From Acaryochloris sp. CCMEE 5410 (lineage in GTDB: Bacteria > Cyanobacteriota > Cyanobacteriia > Thermosynechococcales > Thermosynechococcaceae): a DNA stretch of 64,000 nt. Below the pieces are notes generated by a model. That model was not told the DNA's origin. It made no database searches and worked only from the letters and a program-made list of their open reading frames with translations. How positions within the stretch are numbered: position 1 is the stretch's first letter; each line of letters begins with the position of its first letter. The stretch spans positions 1,240,001 through 1,304,000 of the forward strand of contig NZ_AFEJ02000001.1 of the NCBI RefSeq assembly GCF_000238775.2, written 5' to 3'. Shown piece by piece: positions 1 to 8,521 of the stretch. The position numbers and the translations under genes were made by a program.

Positions 1-1031
1 TCAGAACAGCCGCCAAAATTGTCCAGGATGCCTCAGTTCGCTCTGAACAGCCCATCGAATTCTTGTCAGGTATCAGTCCAGACATATCTCAAATTCAGCC
101 CGTCCTGATGCTAAGAATGGCTCAGACCAACCTCGTCCCCATCGTCTACTATCTCGCTACACCCCCCAACGGCATTTGGCAGGGACCCAAAGCAATCTAT
201 CGGTGGGGGCCTGCCTATGACGATCAGGGGGCCTATATCAATCCTGATACCCCAACCCAATGGACCCATGAGCCCCTCATTGATCTGATTGAAAGTGAAG
301 GCTCCCTGCCCACCTGCGAAACCAACTGGGTAGGTTCGGGCACCCCTGGATTCTATGCCTGCGTTAATGCCACGGGCGAAATCGCCAAAGTCTATCAAAC
401 GGGCAGAATTAACAAAGTCTTGGCGCAAACGGATACTTACCGATATAGCTCCACAACCGCTATCCGTACTCTAGAACTGGCCCAAACTTCCGGAACTCCA
501 TCGAGGACAACCAATTCAACGGCATGTCTTCTAGTTATGGATGAAGACAGCATAGACAGCGATATTCCTGCCATTCAAGATGCCGCCCTAAGCAAAGGCA
601 TTAGCGTTAATGCCTTGATTAATAAAAATAATCCGACCCAGCTAGGGAATCCTACTTTTCTTTGGAATACCAGCTATGCCGGAGACATCGTAACTATCCC
701 CACTGGGCAAACAGGCGATGAAGGAGTCTTTTCTCTTCCCCAGACCTTGAATGGGAAAAACGGCCCCTTATCCCTCAATGATTTTTTAGCTGGGAATTTA
801 CCCCAAGCCGATCTCGATGAAGTCCTGGATGTTCAGCCCTTAGGCAATGCCCAACTCAATGATTTAGTGGGACAATCCTGTACCGCAATTGTCTATGACA
901 GCGATATTTCCATTAACGTTGCTCCACTACAAGCAAATTTACAGGGCGCCCGCCTTGGACGGTTTAATTTCACAGTTCAGTCCATTGTCTCCAGTTCTGA
1001 GCTGAGTAATCTCAGGATTCGTGTTGACTAA
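1..1031 (+). CDS. Possible pilin-like (HpsC/PilW-type) protein, 3' part
   Basis: The reading frame is open from the first complete codon at position 3, so the gene begins before the window and only about 343 C-terminal residues are visible. It contains Trp/Gly/Pro-rich segments such as GIWQGPKAIYRWGP and the stretch GFYACVNATGEIAKVYQ, and it starts in a helical region (RTAAKIVQDA). These features remind me of cyanobacterial minor pseudopilins of the hormogonium-polysaccharide/PilW type, but the diagnostic N-terminal prepilin motif is not visible, so the product is only a suggestion. It converges on the glycosidase gene downstream. A SigF gene lies 1.7 kb away; SigF is known to govern pilus genes in Synechocystis, which is consistent with, but does not prove, a pilus role. 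I am sure it is coding and unsure of its function. Confidence 0.55.
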   Translation, partial: RTAAKIVQDASVRSEQPIEFLSGISPDISQIQPVLMLRMAQTNLVPIVYYLATPPNGIWQGPKAIYRWGPAYDDQGAYINPDTPTQWTHEPLIDLIESEGSLPTCETNWVGSGTPGFYACVNATGEIAKVYQTGRINKVLAQTDTYRYSSTTAIRTLELAQTSGTPSRTTNSTACLLVMDEDSIDSDIPAIQDAALSKGISVNALINKNNPTQLGNPTFLWNTSYAGDIVTIPTGQTGDEGVFSLPQTLNGKNGPLSLNDFLAGNLPQADLDEVLDVQPLGNAQLNDLVGQSCTAIVYDSDISINVAPLQANLQGARLGRFNFTVQSIVSSSELSNLRIRVD

Positions 1032-1139
1032 GCCCTCTCGAAGATGGGAACTCAAGAAAGGACTAAAAGCACCTCAATCTGGGCCGTTTAGCTAGAAGAA
1101 TTTTTTCTGCCTCCTGCAGCCCCTGTCTTGCTGGGTGAT

Positions 1140-2483
1140 CTACTTCTTCAAAAACTTCTGCAAAATCTTTTGCAACGGATCGACAGGCGAATCATTCAAT
1201 ATCAGCACAAATGGCTCCAAGGATTGGTGATCGGGTTGGGTAGATATTTTCCAGTACAGAATGCCCTGTAACAAATTGGGATAGTGCTTTTTGACGGTTT
1301 GATAGAGGGCTTGCACCGCCAACACCCGTTCCTGATCATTCGTGGGCTGCATCGTCCATAAAATCACCTCTTGTTGTCCTGGCTTCCCGACAAAGGAAAA
1401 GCCACGATAGCTCCAGGGGGCCAGAGTATTTTGGTCCCAGCGAGTATAGCCTAACTCCGTAAAGATCACAGGCTTATTTCGAATCGACTGGTCCCGGCGA
1501 AAGGCATCCATATCCCCCAGAATTTTCCGCCATCCTGACAAGAGCTGCTGCTTCAACTGGTGTTGATTTCGGAATTGAGGTTGCGATCGCAACGGGAAAT
1601 ACGCATTCACCCCAATCACATCCAAAGCATCCCAAAACCCCACCGACTGATATTGATCAAAATTCGCCGCATAGGTGAGTTTGCCAGAATAGATCTGGCG
1701 AGTGTGCTGAATCAGTTGCCGCCAGTGCCGATCCAGGCGTTGCCGACGATGGTTAATCGCAGCAATCTGATCCGCTTCCCCTGGATAACTCACCTGTTTC
1801 GCCCAGACCTGCCAAGCCTTCAGTCGCTCCTCCAAAAACGCTTCTAAAGTGGGAAATTGATATCCCCCTTTCAGCTGCAGTTCGGCAAAGGGAATTCGAT
1901 CCTTATACTTCAGCAGATTATGAATCAGCGCCCGCTGCTCAATCGGGTCGAGGTAGTAGCGCTCTAAATCCGGCACATCCTTTACCGGCAACGTGGAAGT
2001 CAAGGCATTCATTTCACTGCCAATTCCCACCATATCCACCCCTTCTGCTTCTGCAATTTCAGCCCATTGGGCGACAAACTTGGTGTAGGTCTCAAACCAA
2101 TCGGCCAGTTGGGCATCCGTCTCCGGCATCGTTAGTCCATGCCAGATGAAATTATTTTGGGGATAGGCATGATCCAAAGCCAACCGCAAAATCAATACGA
2201 CATTCAGTCCCGCCGCTTTAGCCGCCCGCATCTCTTGCAGCACCCCCTCATCTTCAGCGTCATATCTGAGGTTAGGTGAATCCCATTCGGCTTGGGTGGC
2301 GTAGACCGTCACCTCCACCGTATTCATATCCGCTGATTTCAGTTCCTTGACCCAAACGGATGCATCGGGTTCATTCACCTGAGTTCCCCCTAAATAAAAC
2401 GGCCATGCCGGATTAGCCTGACTCAAAACAATCACAATGGGCCATAAAATAGCCAGGATTAACCAGCGAAACCTAAACTTCAT
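1140..2483 (-). CDS. GH113-like TIM-barrel glycoside hydrolase
   Basis: This is a 447-residue protein with an N-terminal hydrophobic segment (about residues 5-22) that looks like a signal peptide or anchor, so it probably acts outside the cytoplasmic membrane. The rest looks like a (beta/alpha)8 hydrolase of the GH113 type (endo-beta-mannanase relatives). Glu157 in GIGSEMNAL fits the acid/base, and Glu343 in FTELGY fits the nucleophile. DVIGVNAYFPL, before Glu343, is typical of the sixth strand. The substrate cannot be read from sequence. The ATG at 2483 is the first start and precedes the hydrophobic segment directly. It converges with the pilin-like gene and is divergent from sigF. Confidence 0.72.
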   Translation of the reverse strand: MKFRFRWLILAILWPIVIVLSQANPAWPFYLGGTQVNEPDASVWVKELKSADMNTVEVTVYATQAEWDSPNLRYDAEDEGVLQEMRAAKAAGLNVVLILRLALDHAYPQNNFIWHGLTMPETDAQLADWFETYTKFVAQWAEIAEAEGVDMVGIGSEMNALTSTLPVKDVPDLERYYLDPIEQRALIHNLLKYKDRIPFAELQLKGGYQFPTLEAFLEERLKAWQVWAKQVSYPGEADQIAAINHRRQRLDRHWRQLIQHTRQIYSGKLTYAANFDQYQSVGFWDALDVIGVNAYFPLRSQPQFRNQHQLKQQLLSGWRKILGDMDAFRRDQSIRNKPVIFTELGYTRWDQNTLAPWSYRGFSFVGKPGQQEVILWTMQPTNDQERVLAVQALYQTVKKHYPNLLQGILYWKISTQPDHQSLEPFVLILNDSPVDPLQKILQKFLKK

Positions 2484-2739
2484 TAAAAATTTTTTTTCCT
2501 TGCATTTCCTTTATTCTATCCAAATAAAATTATTTACCGATCCTTCAACACCAGTTCTCACAGGCTTTTCAGGAACTTCTTATTTTCAGCTCATGATTCA
2601 TATTCATGCAAAGCTCCGTAGAAATGCGGAAAAATCACAACCCAAAAAGTTTGATATTCCCGTGTTTTAACGATGGTTTTCCGAGTTCGGGATCTTCATA
2701 ATGATTTTCAGATACAGGAAAACAGGACTTTAAAAAACG

Positions 2740-3540
2740 ATGGCTTATCAAACTTCTCTTCAATCGCAAACCATGGAACTTCTGGTCGCTTATCGCCAAA
2801 AGCCTTCCGTTCAGCTCAGAAATCGCCTCGTACGATTGAATATGGGTCTCGTTCGCAAGGTTGCTCACCGTCTGACCCACCAGTGCGCTGAGCCCTACGA
2901 AGATCTAGAGCAATGCGGATTTCTAGGTTTGATTACTGCCATCGAGCGCTTTGACCCCTCCCAAGGATATGCCTTCAGTTCCTTCGCAGTGCCTTACATT
3001 CGCGGCGAAATCCTCCACTTCCTTCGCGACCGCGCTAACACCGTTCGCATCCCCCGCCGCTGGCAACAGCTCAGCCGGGATGCGGCCAAAGCCAGACAAG
3101 CCCTCACCATGGAATTGGGTCGTCAGCCCAACGATCAGGAAATTGCTGATGCCCTGAGCCTCTCCATGCAAGAATGGCGTTCGGTCAAACTCGCCACCAC
3201 CAATCGAGTTCCCCTTAGCCTCAACGCTCGGGTCTCCTCCGGTCACTCTCAGTCTGACTCTGCTATGACCCTAGGTGACACCTTGATGGATGTTCATAGC
3301 CAAATCCTGCAGGCCAACCAAGAAGATCGCATCGAACTCCAGCAAGCCTTAAACCAGCTCGAAGATCGGACCCGAATCATGATTGAGTCCGTCTTTTTCC
3401 AACAGCTCTCTCGCCAAGAAGTGGCCAAGCGCATCGGCGTCAGCTCCGTCACCGTTACTCGCAACATGAAGAAGGGCATCGACAAGCTAATCGATTTACT
3501 CCAACAGCAACAGCCTAACGCTCTGCAAACGGAACACTAA
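2740..3540 (+). CDS. sigF: RNA polymerase sigma factor SigF (group 3)
   Basis: This 266-residue sigma-70 family protein lacks region 1. Region 2 spans about residues 15-105 (LNMGLVRKVAHRL, DLEQCGFLGLITAIERFDP, FSSFAVPYIRGEILHFLRD). Region 3 lies at about 110-190. Region 4, with its helix-turn-helix, ends the protein (LSRQEVAKRIGVSSVTVTRNMKKG). The length and the stretch QCGFLGLITAIERFD match cyanobacterial SigF, a group 3 sigma factor linked in Synechocystis to motility, pilin expression and stress. It is monocistronic: a strong hairpin terminator follows 31 bases after the stop. No anti-sigma factor gene is adjacent. Confidence 0.9.
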   Translation: MAYQTSLQSQTMELLVAYRQKPSVQLRNRLVRLNMGLVRKVAHRLTHQCAEPYEDLEQCGFLGLITAIERFDPSQGYAFSSFAVPYIRGEILHFLRDRANTVRIPRRWQQLSRDAAKARQALTMELGRQPNDQEIADALSLSMQEWRSVKLATTNRVPLSLNARVSSGHSQSDSAMTLGDTLMDVHSQILQANQEDRIELQQALNQLEDRTRIMIESVFFQQLSRQEVAKRIGVSSVTVTRNMKKGIDKLIDLLQQQQPNALQTEH

Positions 3541-3571
3541 ACACTTCCTCTCTAAACATAGGACATGCATC

Positions 3572-3610
3572 TTCCCTGTAGGCTTAAAGCCTACAGGGAA
3601 TTTCTTTTGT
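3572..3610 (+). terminator. Intrinsic terminator of sigF
   Basis: A perfect 14-base inverted repeat (TTCCCTGTAGGCTT and its complement around one central base, so an 11-12 bp stem with a short AT loop) occupies 3572-3600. It is followed directly by TTTCTTTTGT. It lies 31 bases after the sigF stop. Confidence 0.88.
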
Positions 3611-3711
3611 TCCTCATCTACAAACGTTCATCCTTCACGACGTCATTTGGGATCGTCTAACCATGCCTTTACCCTTAAACTGAGAAGTAAGACTTTAGAC
3701 GGGGTTTAGAT

Positions 3712-5118
3712 ATGCCGAGCCAGAATCCGACCCTTAATCAAGCCAGACGAAGGGAGATGCGATCTCACCAACGATTCCTCCAATTTCAAGTTCATCTCCC
3801 CCGCCTTATTGGCCTGATTAGCCTCTGCAGTCTCTGGACCTATGCTCTGCCAAGTTCAGCTGAATATAACCGCCCAGTTATCCCTCCCAAAGTCACCCAA
3901 AATTTCTTGGCCATGGAGCGGAGCTTCGAAAAAGAATTTGAAACTTACTTTGGCGAAGATCTCGCAGATGTTACCCAAGATCCGACAGAAGTTGCCCAAA
4001 CCCTGAGCCGTATCAGTCAAACCACTGGAACCCATCCAGGGGTCTTGTGGATCATGCCTCGTGAAGATCATTTACATCTAGTCTTGCTATTACCCGGCGG
4101 CCAGCCCATTATTCGAGATCTCTACGATGTCCCACGCGCAAAACTCCTTAAAACCGTCGCGACCTTCCGAGAACAAGCCAAAGATCCTGGTCAGTGGGAC
4201 CTAGCACCTGCTCAACAGCTTCATGAGTGGCTGATTGCCCCCTTTGAAAAAGAGCATCTTCAAGCAGCCAATATTGATACCTTATTGTTTTGCTTAGGCA
4301 GTGGACTCCGAGGCATCCCCTTAGCTGCCTTACATGACGGCGAGCAATACCTCGTCGAACGGTATAGCCTCACCAATATTCCGGCATTCAACTTAATTCA
4401 GACCGAATATACCCCTCGCAACCAGGGAAAAATCTTAGCCGGTGGAGCCTCAGAATTTTTGCAACTAGAGTCTTTACCATCCGTTCCCACAGAAATTGCA
4501 GCTATTTTGACCTTTCTCCAGGCCCGTCTTCCAAACCAATCCCAGTGGCAGGGCCAGGCCTTACTCAATCGCAATTTCACCCTCAAGAACCTCAAAACTC
4601 AGTTAAGCAAGCAAACCTACAATATTATTCACCTCGCCACCCATGCCGAATTTAACCCTGGCCAACCCCACCAGTCATTTATCCAGTTCCGAGATACCCA
4701 ACTCCGATTAGACCAAATGAATACCCTAGACTGGTCCAAACCCAGTCTCGATCTCTTGGTTCTAAGTGCGTGTAAAACAGCCCTGGGGGATCAAACTGCT
4801 GAGTTAGGGTTTGCTGGTATCGCCCTCAAAGCAGGGGTTAAAACAGCTTTAGGGAGTCTCTGGTACGTCAGTGATGTCGGCACCCTAGCCATTATGAGCG
4901 AGTTTTATCAACAGTTGCCCCGCCACAAGACCAAATCAGAAGCTCTGCGTCAAGCCCAATTACGGATGCTTCGAGGTCAAATCCAAGCCCAAAACGGACA
5001 ACTCACCCTTTCCAATACGCCTTTATCTTTACCCAGTGAAGTTTCAGATATTTCCAATATCGATTTCACCCACCCCTTCTATTGGTCAGGCTTTACGATG
5101 ATCAGTAGTCCTTGGTAA
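3712..5118 (+). CDS. Secreted CHAT-domain (caspase-like) protease without TPRs
   Basis: This 468-residue protein begins with a basic region and a hydrophobic stretch ending in LPSSA (about residues 30-50), consistent with a signal peptide. The ATG at 3756 (MRSHQRF) is an alternative start that would also keep the signal. The C-terminal half is a CHAT domain, clan CD like caspases and separase. His311 in HLATHAEF and Cys354 in LSACKTALGD form the expected dyad. The family motif GFAGIALKAGVKTALGSLW follows, and HPFYWSGF closes the domain. Unlike the CHAT protein at 20.5-23.2 kb it has no TPR array, so substrate recognition must use the roughly 200-residue N-terminal region. Only 15 bases separate it from the peptidase gene downstream, suggesting one transcript. 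Confidence 0.85.
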   Translation: MPSQNPTLNQARRREMRSHQRFLQFQVHLPRLIGLISLCSLWTYALPSSAEYNRPVIPPKVTQNFLAMERSFEKEFETYFGEDLADVTQDPTEVAQTLSRISQTTGTHPGVLWIMPREDHLHLVLLLPGGQPIIRDLYDVPRAKLLKTVATFREQAKDPGQWDLAPAQQLHEWLIAPFEKEHLQAANIDTLLFCLGSGLRGIPLAALHDGEQYLVERYSLTNIPAFNLIQTEYTPRNQGKILAGGASEFLQLESLPSVPTEIAAILTFLQARLPNQSQWQGQALLNRNFTLKNLKTQLSKQTYNIIHLATHAEFNPGQPHQSFIQFRDTQLRLDQMNTLDWSKPSLDLLVLSACKTALGDQTAELGFAGIALKAGVKTALGSLWYVSDVGTLAIMSEFYQQLPRHKTKSEALRQAQLRMLRGQIQAQNGQLTLSNTPLSLPSEVSDISNIDFTHPFYWSGFTMISSPW

Positions 5119-5133
5119 ATCGGGTGACGGTCT

Positions 5134-5988
5134 ATGGGCAGTCCCTTACAAAAACGCCTCTTACAACATTTATCTCACCTAGCGCGAGAACGCGATCCCT
5201 ATCTGGCAACAGCTGGACATTTTTTTGTCAAAGAGTACATCTACCAAGAACTCAGTCAATGGGGAACCGTGCGTCGCCATTCCTTTAGAACCCTCAAAAA
5301 AGTTGCCAAAAGTGTTCATGAAAATCTGATCTTGTCCTTACCGGGCCGCCAGTCTCTGCCCCCCATACTGATTGGTGCTCATTTTGATGGCGTCCCCGGA
5401 TCGCCTGGAGCAGATGATAATGCCACCGGAGTCGCTGTCCTCCTAGAACTCGCTCAGCACTTCCATCACCATCCCGCTCGTCATCCCATCCAAATAATTG
5501 GTTTTGATCTAGAAGAATATGGACGATTAGGAAGCCAAGCCTATGCCCAAGAACTAAGGCAAACCCAAACCCACATCACCACCATGATTAGCCTAGAGAT
5601 GCTGGGCTACATTGACGCAAGAAAGCATACTCAACGATATCCTGCGGGACTTAAGTATTTATATCCTTCCACTGGCAATTTTATTGCCCTACTCGGCAAT
5701 CTTCGCTCCATTCCCACCCTGTTCAAAATGTCCACTCACTTCAAGCGTAATGGTGCACCTTGCGAGTGGCTTCCTGTGCCCTTACGCGGCACTCTCATTC
5801 CCGATACCCGCCGTAGCGATCATGCCTCATTCTGGGATTATGGATATTCTGCAGTGATGGTGACGGATACAGCCGACTCCAGGAATCCCCATTACCACAA
5901 ACCCAGTGATACCATTGCCACCCTCAACCTAGAGTTCCTAGAGTCCATCTACATTGGCTTGGTGCAGGCCATCCAAAGTGGAATGTAG
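5134..5988 (+). CDS. M28-family zinc peptidase
   Basis: This 284-residue aminopeptidase-like protein has the M28 di-zinc site: His83 (GAHFDG), Asp95 (ADDNATG), Glu127/Glu128 (DLEEYG) and His255 (YHKPSDT). The fifth ligand position carries Glu155 (ISLEMLGY) where many relatives have Asp; I have the impression that ISLEM occurs in other bacterial members, so this need not mean inactivity. No signal peptide is apparent, so it is probably cytoplasmic unless the start is wrong. It follows the CHAT gene by 15 bases and may be co-expressed with it; whether they share a substrate or pathway is unknown. Confidence 0.85.
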   Translation: MGSPLQKRLLQHLSHLARERDPYLATAGHFFVKEYIYQELSQWGTVRRHSFRTLKKVAKSVHENLILSLPGRQSLPPILIGAHFDGVPGSPGADDNATGVAVLLELAQHFHHHPARHPIQIIGFDLEEYGRLGSQAYAQELRQTQTHITTMISLEMLGYIDARKHTQRYPAGLKYLYPSTGNFIALLGNLRSIPTLFKMSTHFKRNGAPCEWLPVPLRGTLIPDTRRSDHASFWDYGYSAVMVTDTADSRNPHYHKPSDTIATLNLEFLESIYIGLVQAIQSGM

Positions 5989-6597
5989 TCAAGTCATTCT
6001 CGGACAGAAAATCAAGCTTGATTCGTAAAGCAGCAGGTGATTTCGATGAGCTTTATCAAACCTATTTTATAGAGAAAACCTAAGACCAACAGCATACAAT
6101 AAAGGTTCAATACATGGCGCAAATTTAAGTCATTTTATTTTTTAATAAAATGCCAATATACTCTTTTCTGATCGACTAAATATTACATCTTCACACAGCA
6201 AAAAAATCTCAAGATAATATTTTCATTTCAGAGATTAAAAGAATAAAATTCACGCAATATAAACTATAAAACTTACTATTTTTTCTTTATTCATCAGTAA
6301 TTAAAATTCTCTATCCATAAGAATTTAATAACAAATGGAGCTTAGCTAATAGATATTTTTCCGCCATTGAAATTGATTCATGCTCTGACTACTGTTTTTT
6401 CAATAAATCAGGCTAAAAAATAAGTACTATCACTGAGGTCAGTCAACTATTTATATGAGATCAAGAATCTGGAATAGTTGATTTTACGGAGGAGATAGAG
6501 GGGGAAGCATCAACAGAGTTGCGTACTCCTGCGGTTATTTTCCTCATGATATTGCGTTATACCTTAAGACATTATTACGAAATTCAGGTTTATTCCA
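5989..6597. other. AT-rich intergenic region, no gene seen
   Basis: This is 609 bases of AT-rich sequence between the M28 peptidase and the first REC-GGDEF-EAL gene. I see no convincing ORF, RNA gene or strong hairpin. It presumably carries the promoter of the downstream regulator, whose ATG at 6598 has no clear Shine-Dalgarno sequence. Confidence 0.5.
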
Positions 6598-8400
6598 ATG
6601 CATGCAGGTGGAACTCAAATTTTGATGATTGAGGATGATGATCAAGATGTAGAAATTGTTAGAGAATTGCTGAGTTTCAACAAAAGCTCAATTACGCTCA
6701 AACACCGCCGGACACTCTCCACAGGAATTACCTTTCTGCATGAAACTAAGTCCATTGACTTAGTCTTATTGGATCTTTGTCTATCAGATACCCAGGGTCT
6801 AGAAACCTTTCATAAGATTCACGAAATGTTCCCCAGCCTGCCACTGGTTATCCTTTCTGGAAATACAGACGAAACGATAGCTATAGAAGCGATGCAGGAT
6901 GGGGCTCAAGACTTTTTAGTCAAAGGACGCTTCAACAGCACCCTTCTATCTCGTACCATTCAATATGCATTAGAGAGACAAAAACAGCAATTAGAGCTGC
7001 AGTATAAAAACACAACATTATTAGCCCTTTCAGAACAACTAGAAATTGCCAATCGTGAACTAGAACGGTTGGCTACCATGGATGGGTTAACACGAGTTTA
7101 TAATCGACGTCAGTTCGATTCTGTCTTTCAACGAGAGTGGCATCGCTTATGTCGTGAAGAGCAACCGCTATCAGTAATTCTGGGCGATGTCGATCATTTC
7201 AAAGCCTATAACGATACTTACGGCCATCAAGCAGGAGACCAATGTTTACAGCAAGTTGCTCAAGCCATTGCTAGAATTGCCCAACGTCCCGCAGACTGTG
7301 TAGCCCGCTACGGGGGCGAAGAATTTGTGGTGTTGCTCCCTAACACGGATCTTTCCGGAGCATTACACGTTGCAGAAGCAATTCGGGAAGAAGTTGAGGA
7401 ACTCAACATTCCCCACCGCAATTCATCCGCGAGTAAGCACATCAGCCTTAGTTTGGGAGTTGCCAGTCTCATACCAAACGAAGATATCCCCGCTTCAAGT
7501 CTGATTCAATCTGCAGATCAAGCCTTGTATACAGCTAAGGATCTTGGTCGAAACCAGGTCACTGCAGACACATCTGATTCTACAAATCCCAGACAACTAG
7601 CCAACCAAACATTATTGTGGACCCAGAGGATAGAGCAAGCCTTGGAAAAAGATTATTTCCAGCTCTATGCTCAACCTATCCACCCCCTCAGCCAAGATCG
7701 AGAGAAACAATGTTTTGAGATTTTACTGCGCCTATGTGATCAACCCCACACAGTCATAAGCCCAGGTTTTTTCTTACCCATCGCAGAACAAAAGGGCTAT
7801 ATGAATCGCATCGATTATTGGGTTATTGAGCATCTATTTGCAGATCTCCAGGAAATTAAAGCCACCATGGAGCAAAATACTCAATTTTTCATTAATTTAT
7901 CGGCCAGAAGCTGTAATAATGGCCAACTTATAGAATTTTTGCAACAACAGCTCACTCGTTTCAACTTATATCCAGAAGAATTTTGTTTTGAAATTAGTGA
8001 AAGTGTTGCCCTGAAGAACATATCCAATGCAGCCAAACTCAGTAAAGAGTTAACCGCACTCGGCTGTCAAGTTGCCCTAGATGATTTTGGTAATGGCTTA
8101 TCTTCTTTCATGCATCTTAAGTCTATTCCTGCGGACTATCTCAAAATTGATGGCTCCTTTGTCAAAGATATAGGCTCTGATCCAGTAGCTACAGAAATTG
8201 TCGGAGCCATCCATCGACTTGCTAAAAGTATGGGTATGCAAACAATAGCGGAATATGTGGAATCTGAGCTTATCCTCGACACAATATCCAGTTTTGGGAT
8301 CGATTTTGCTCAAGGTCATTATTATGCCCAAGCCCAACCCCTCATTGAAACCTTAGTGACTTATCAATCTATTCCATTTCGTCAAGGAGCAGAAAGTTAA
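6598..8400 (+). CDS. Response regulator, REC-GGDEF-EAL
   Basis: This 600-residue soluble regulator makes and/or degrades cyclic di-GMP. The receiver (about 1-130) has MIEDDDQD and the phosphoacceptor motif LLDLCLSD. The GGDEF domain (about 160-325) has an intact GGEEF at 239-243. The EAL domain (about 345-590) has EIL at 374-376 instead of EAL but keeps other key elements: INLSA, FEISE, DDFG, LKID and FAQGHYYAQ. It could therefore be bifunctional; the EIL variant keeps the metal-binding Glu. It is the intact member of a three-gene paralogous cluster with 8519-10306 and 10389-11384. No histidine kinase is nearby, so the input signal is unknown. Confidence 0.9.
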   Translation: MHAGGTQILMIEDDDQDVEIVRELLSFNKSSITLKHRRTLSTGITFLHETKSIDLVLLDLCLSDTQGLETFHKIHEMFPSLPLVILSGNTDETIAIEAMQDGAQDFLVKGRFNSTLLSRTIQYALERQKQQLELQYKNTTLLALSEQLEIANRELERLATMDGLTRVYNRRQFDSVFQREWHRLCREEQPLSVILGDVDHFKAYNDTYGHQAGDQCLQQVAQAIARIAQRPADCVARYGGEEFVVLLPNTDLSGALHVAEAIREEVEELNIPHRNSSASKHISLSLGVASLIPNEDIPASSLIQSADQALYTAKDLGRNQVTADTSDSTNPRQLANQTLLWTQRIEQALEKDYFQLYAQPIHPLSQDREKQCFEILLRLCDQPHTVISPGFFLPIAEQKGYMNRIDYWVIEHLFADLQEIKATMEQNTQFFINLSARSCNNGQLIEFLQQQLTRFNLYPEEFCFEISESVALKNISNAAKLSKELTALGCQVALDDFGNGLSSFMHLKSIPADYLKIDGSFVKDIGSDPVATEIVGAIHRLAKSMGMQTIAEYVESELILDTISSFGIDFAQGHYYAQAQPLIETLVTYQSIPFRQGAES

Positions 8401-8507
8401 TCGTTCCATCCGAAACGAGAAGTACCTTACTTCCAAATGCATCAAAAACTGAATAAAAAAGAAAAGAGAATCTAGGTCTTTTTAACTTGAATATAGATTT
8501 GCATTTA

Positions 8508-8521
8508 AGGGGGAGCAAATG
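8508..8521 (+). promoter_or_regulatory. Strong G-rich ribosome binding site
   Basis: AAGGGGGAGC lies a few bases before the ATG at 8519 and fixes that start. The paralogue on the other strand has a similar AAGGGGGGAAG before its ATG at 11384, so the translation signal is shared by the two genes. The first member at 6598 lacks it. Confidence 0.6.
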
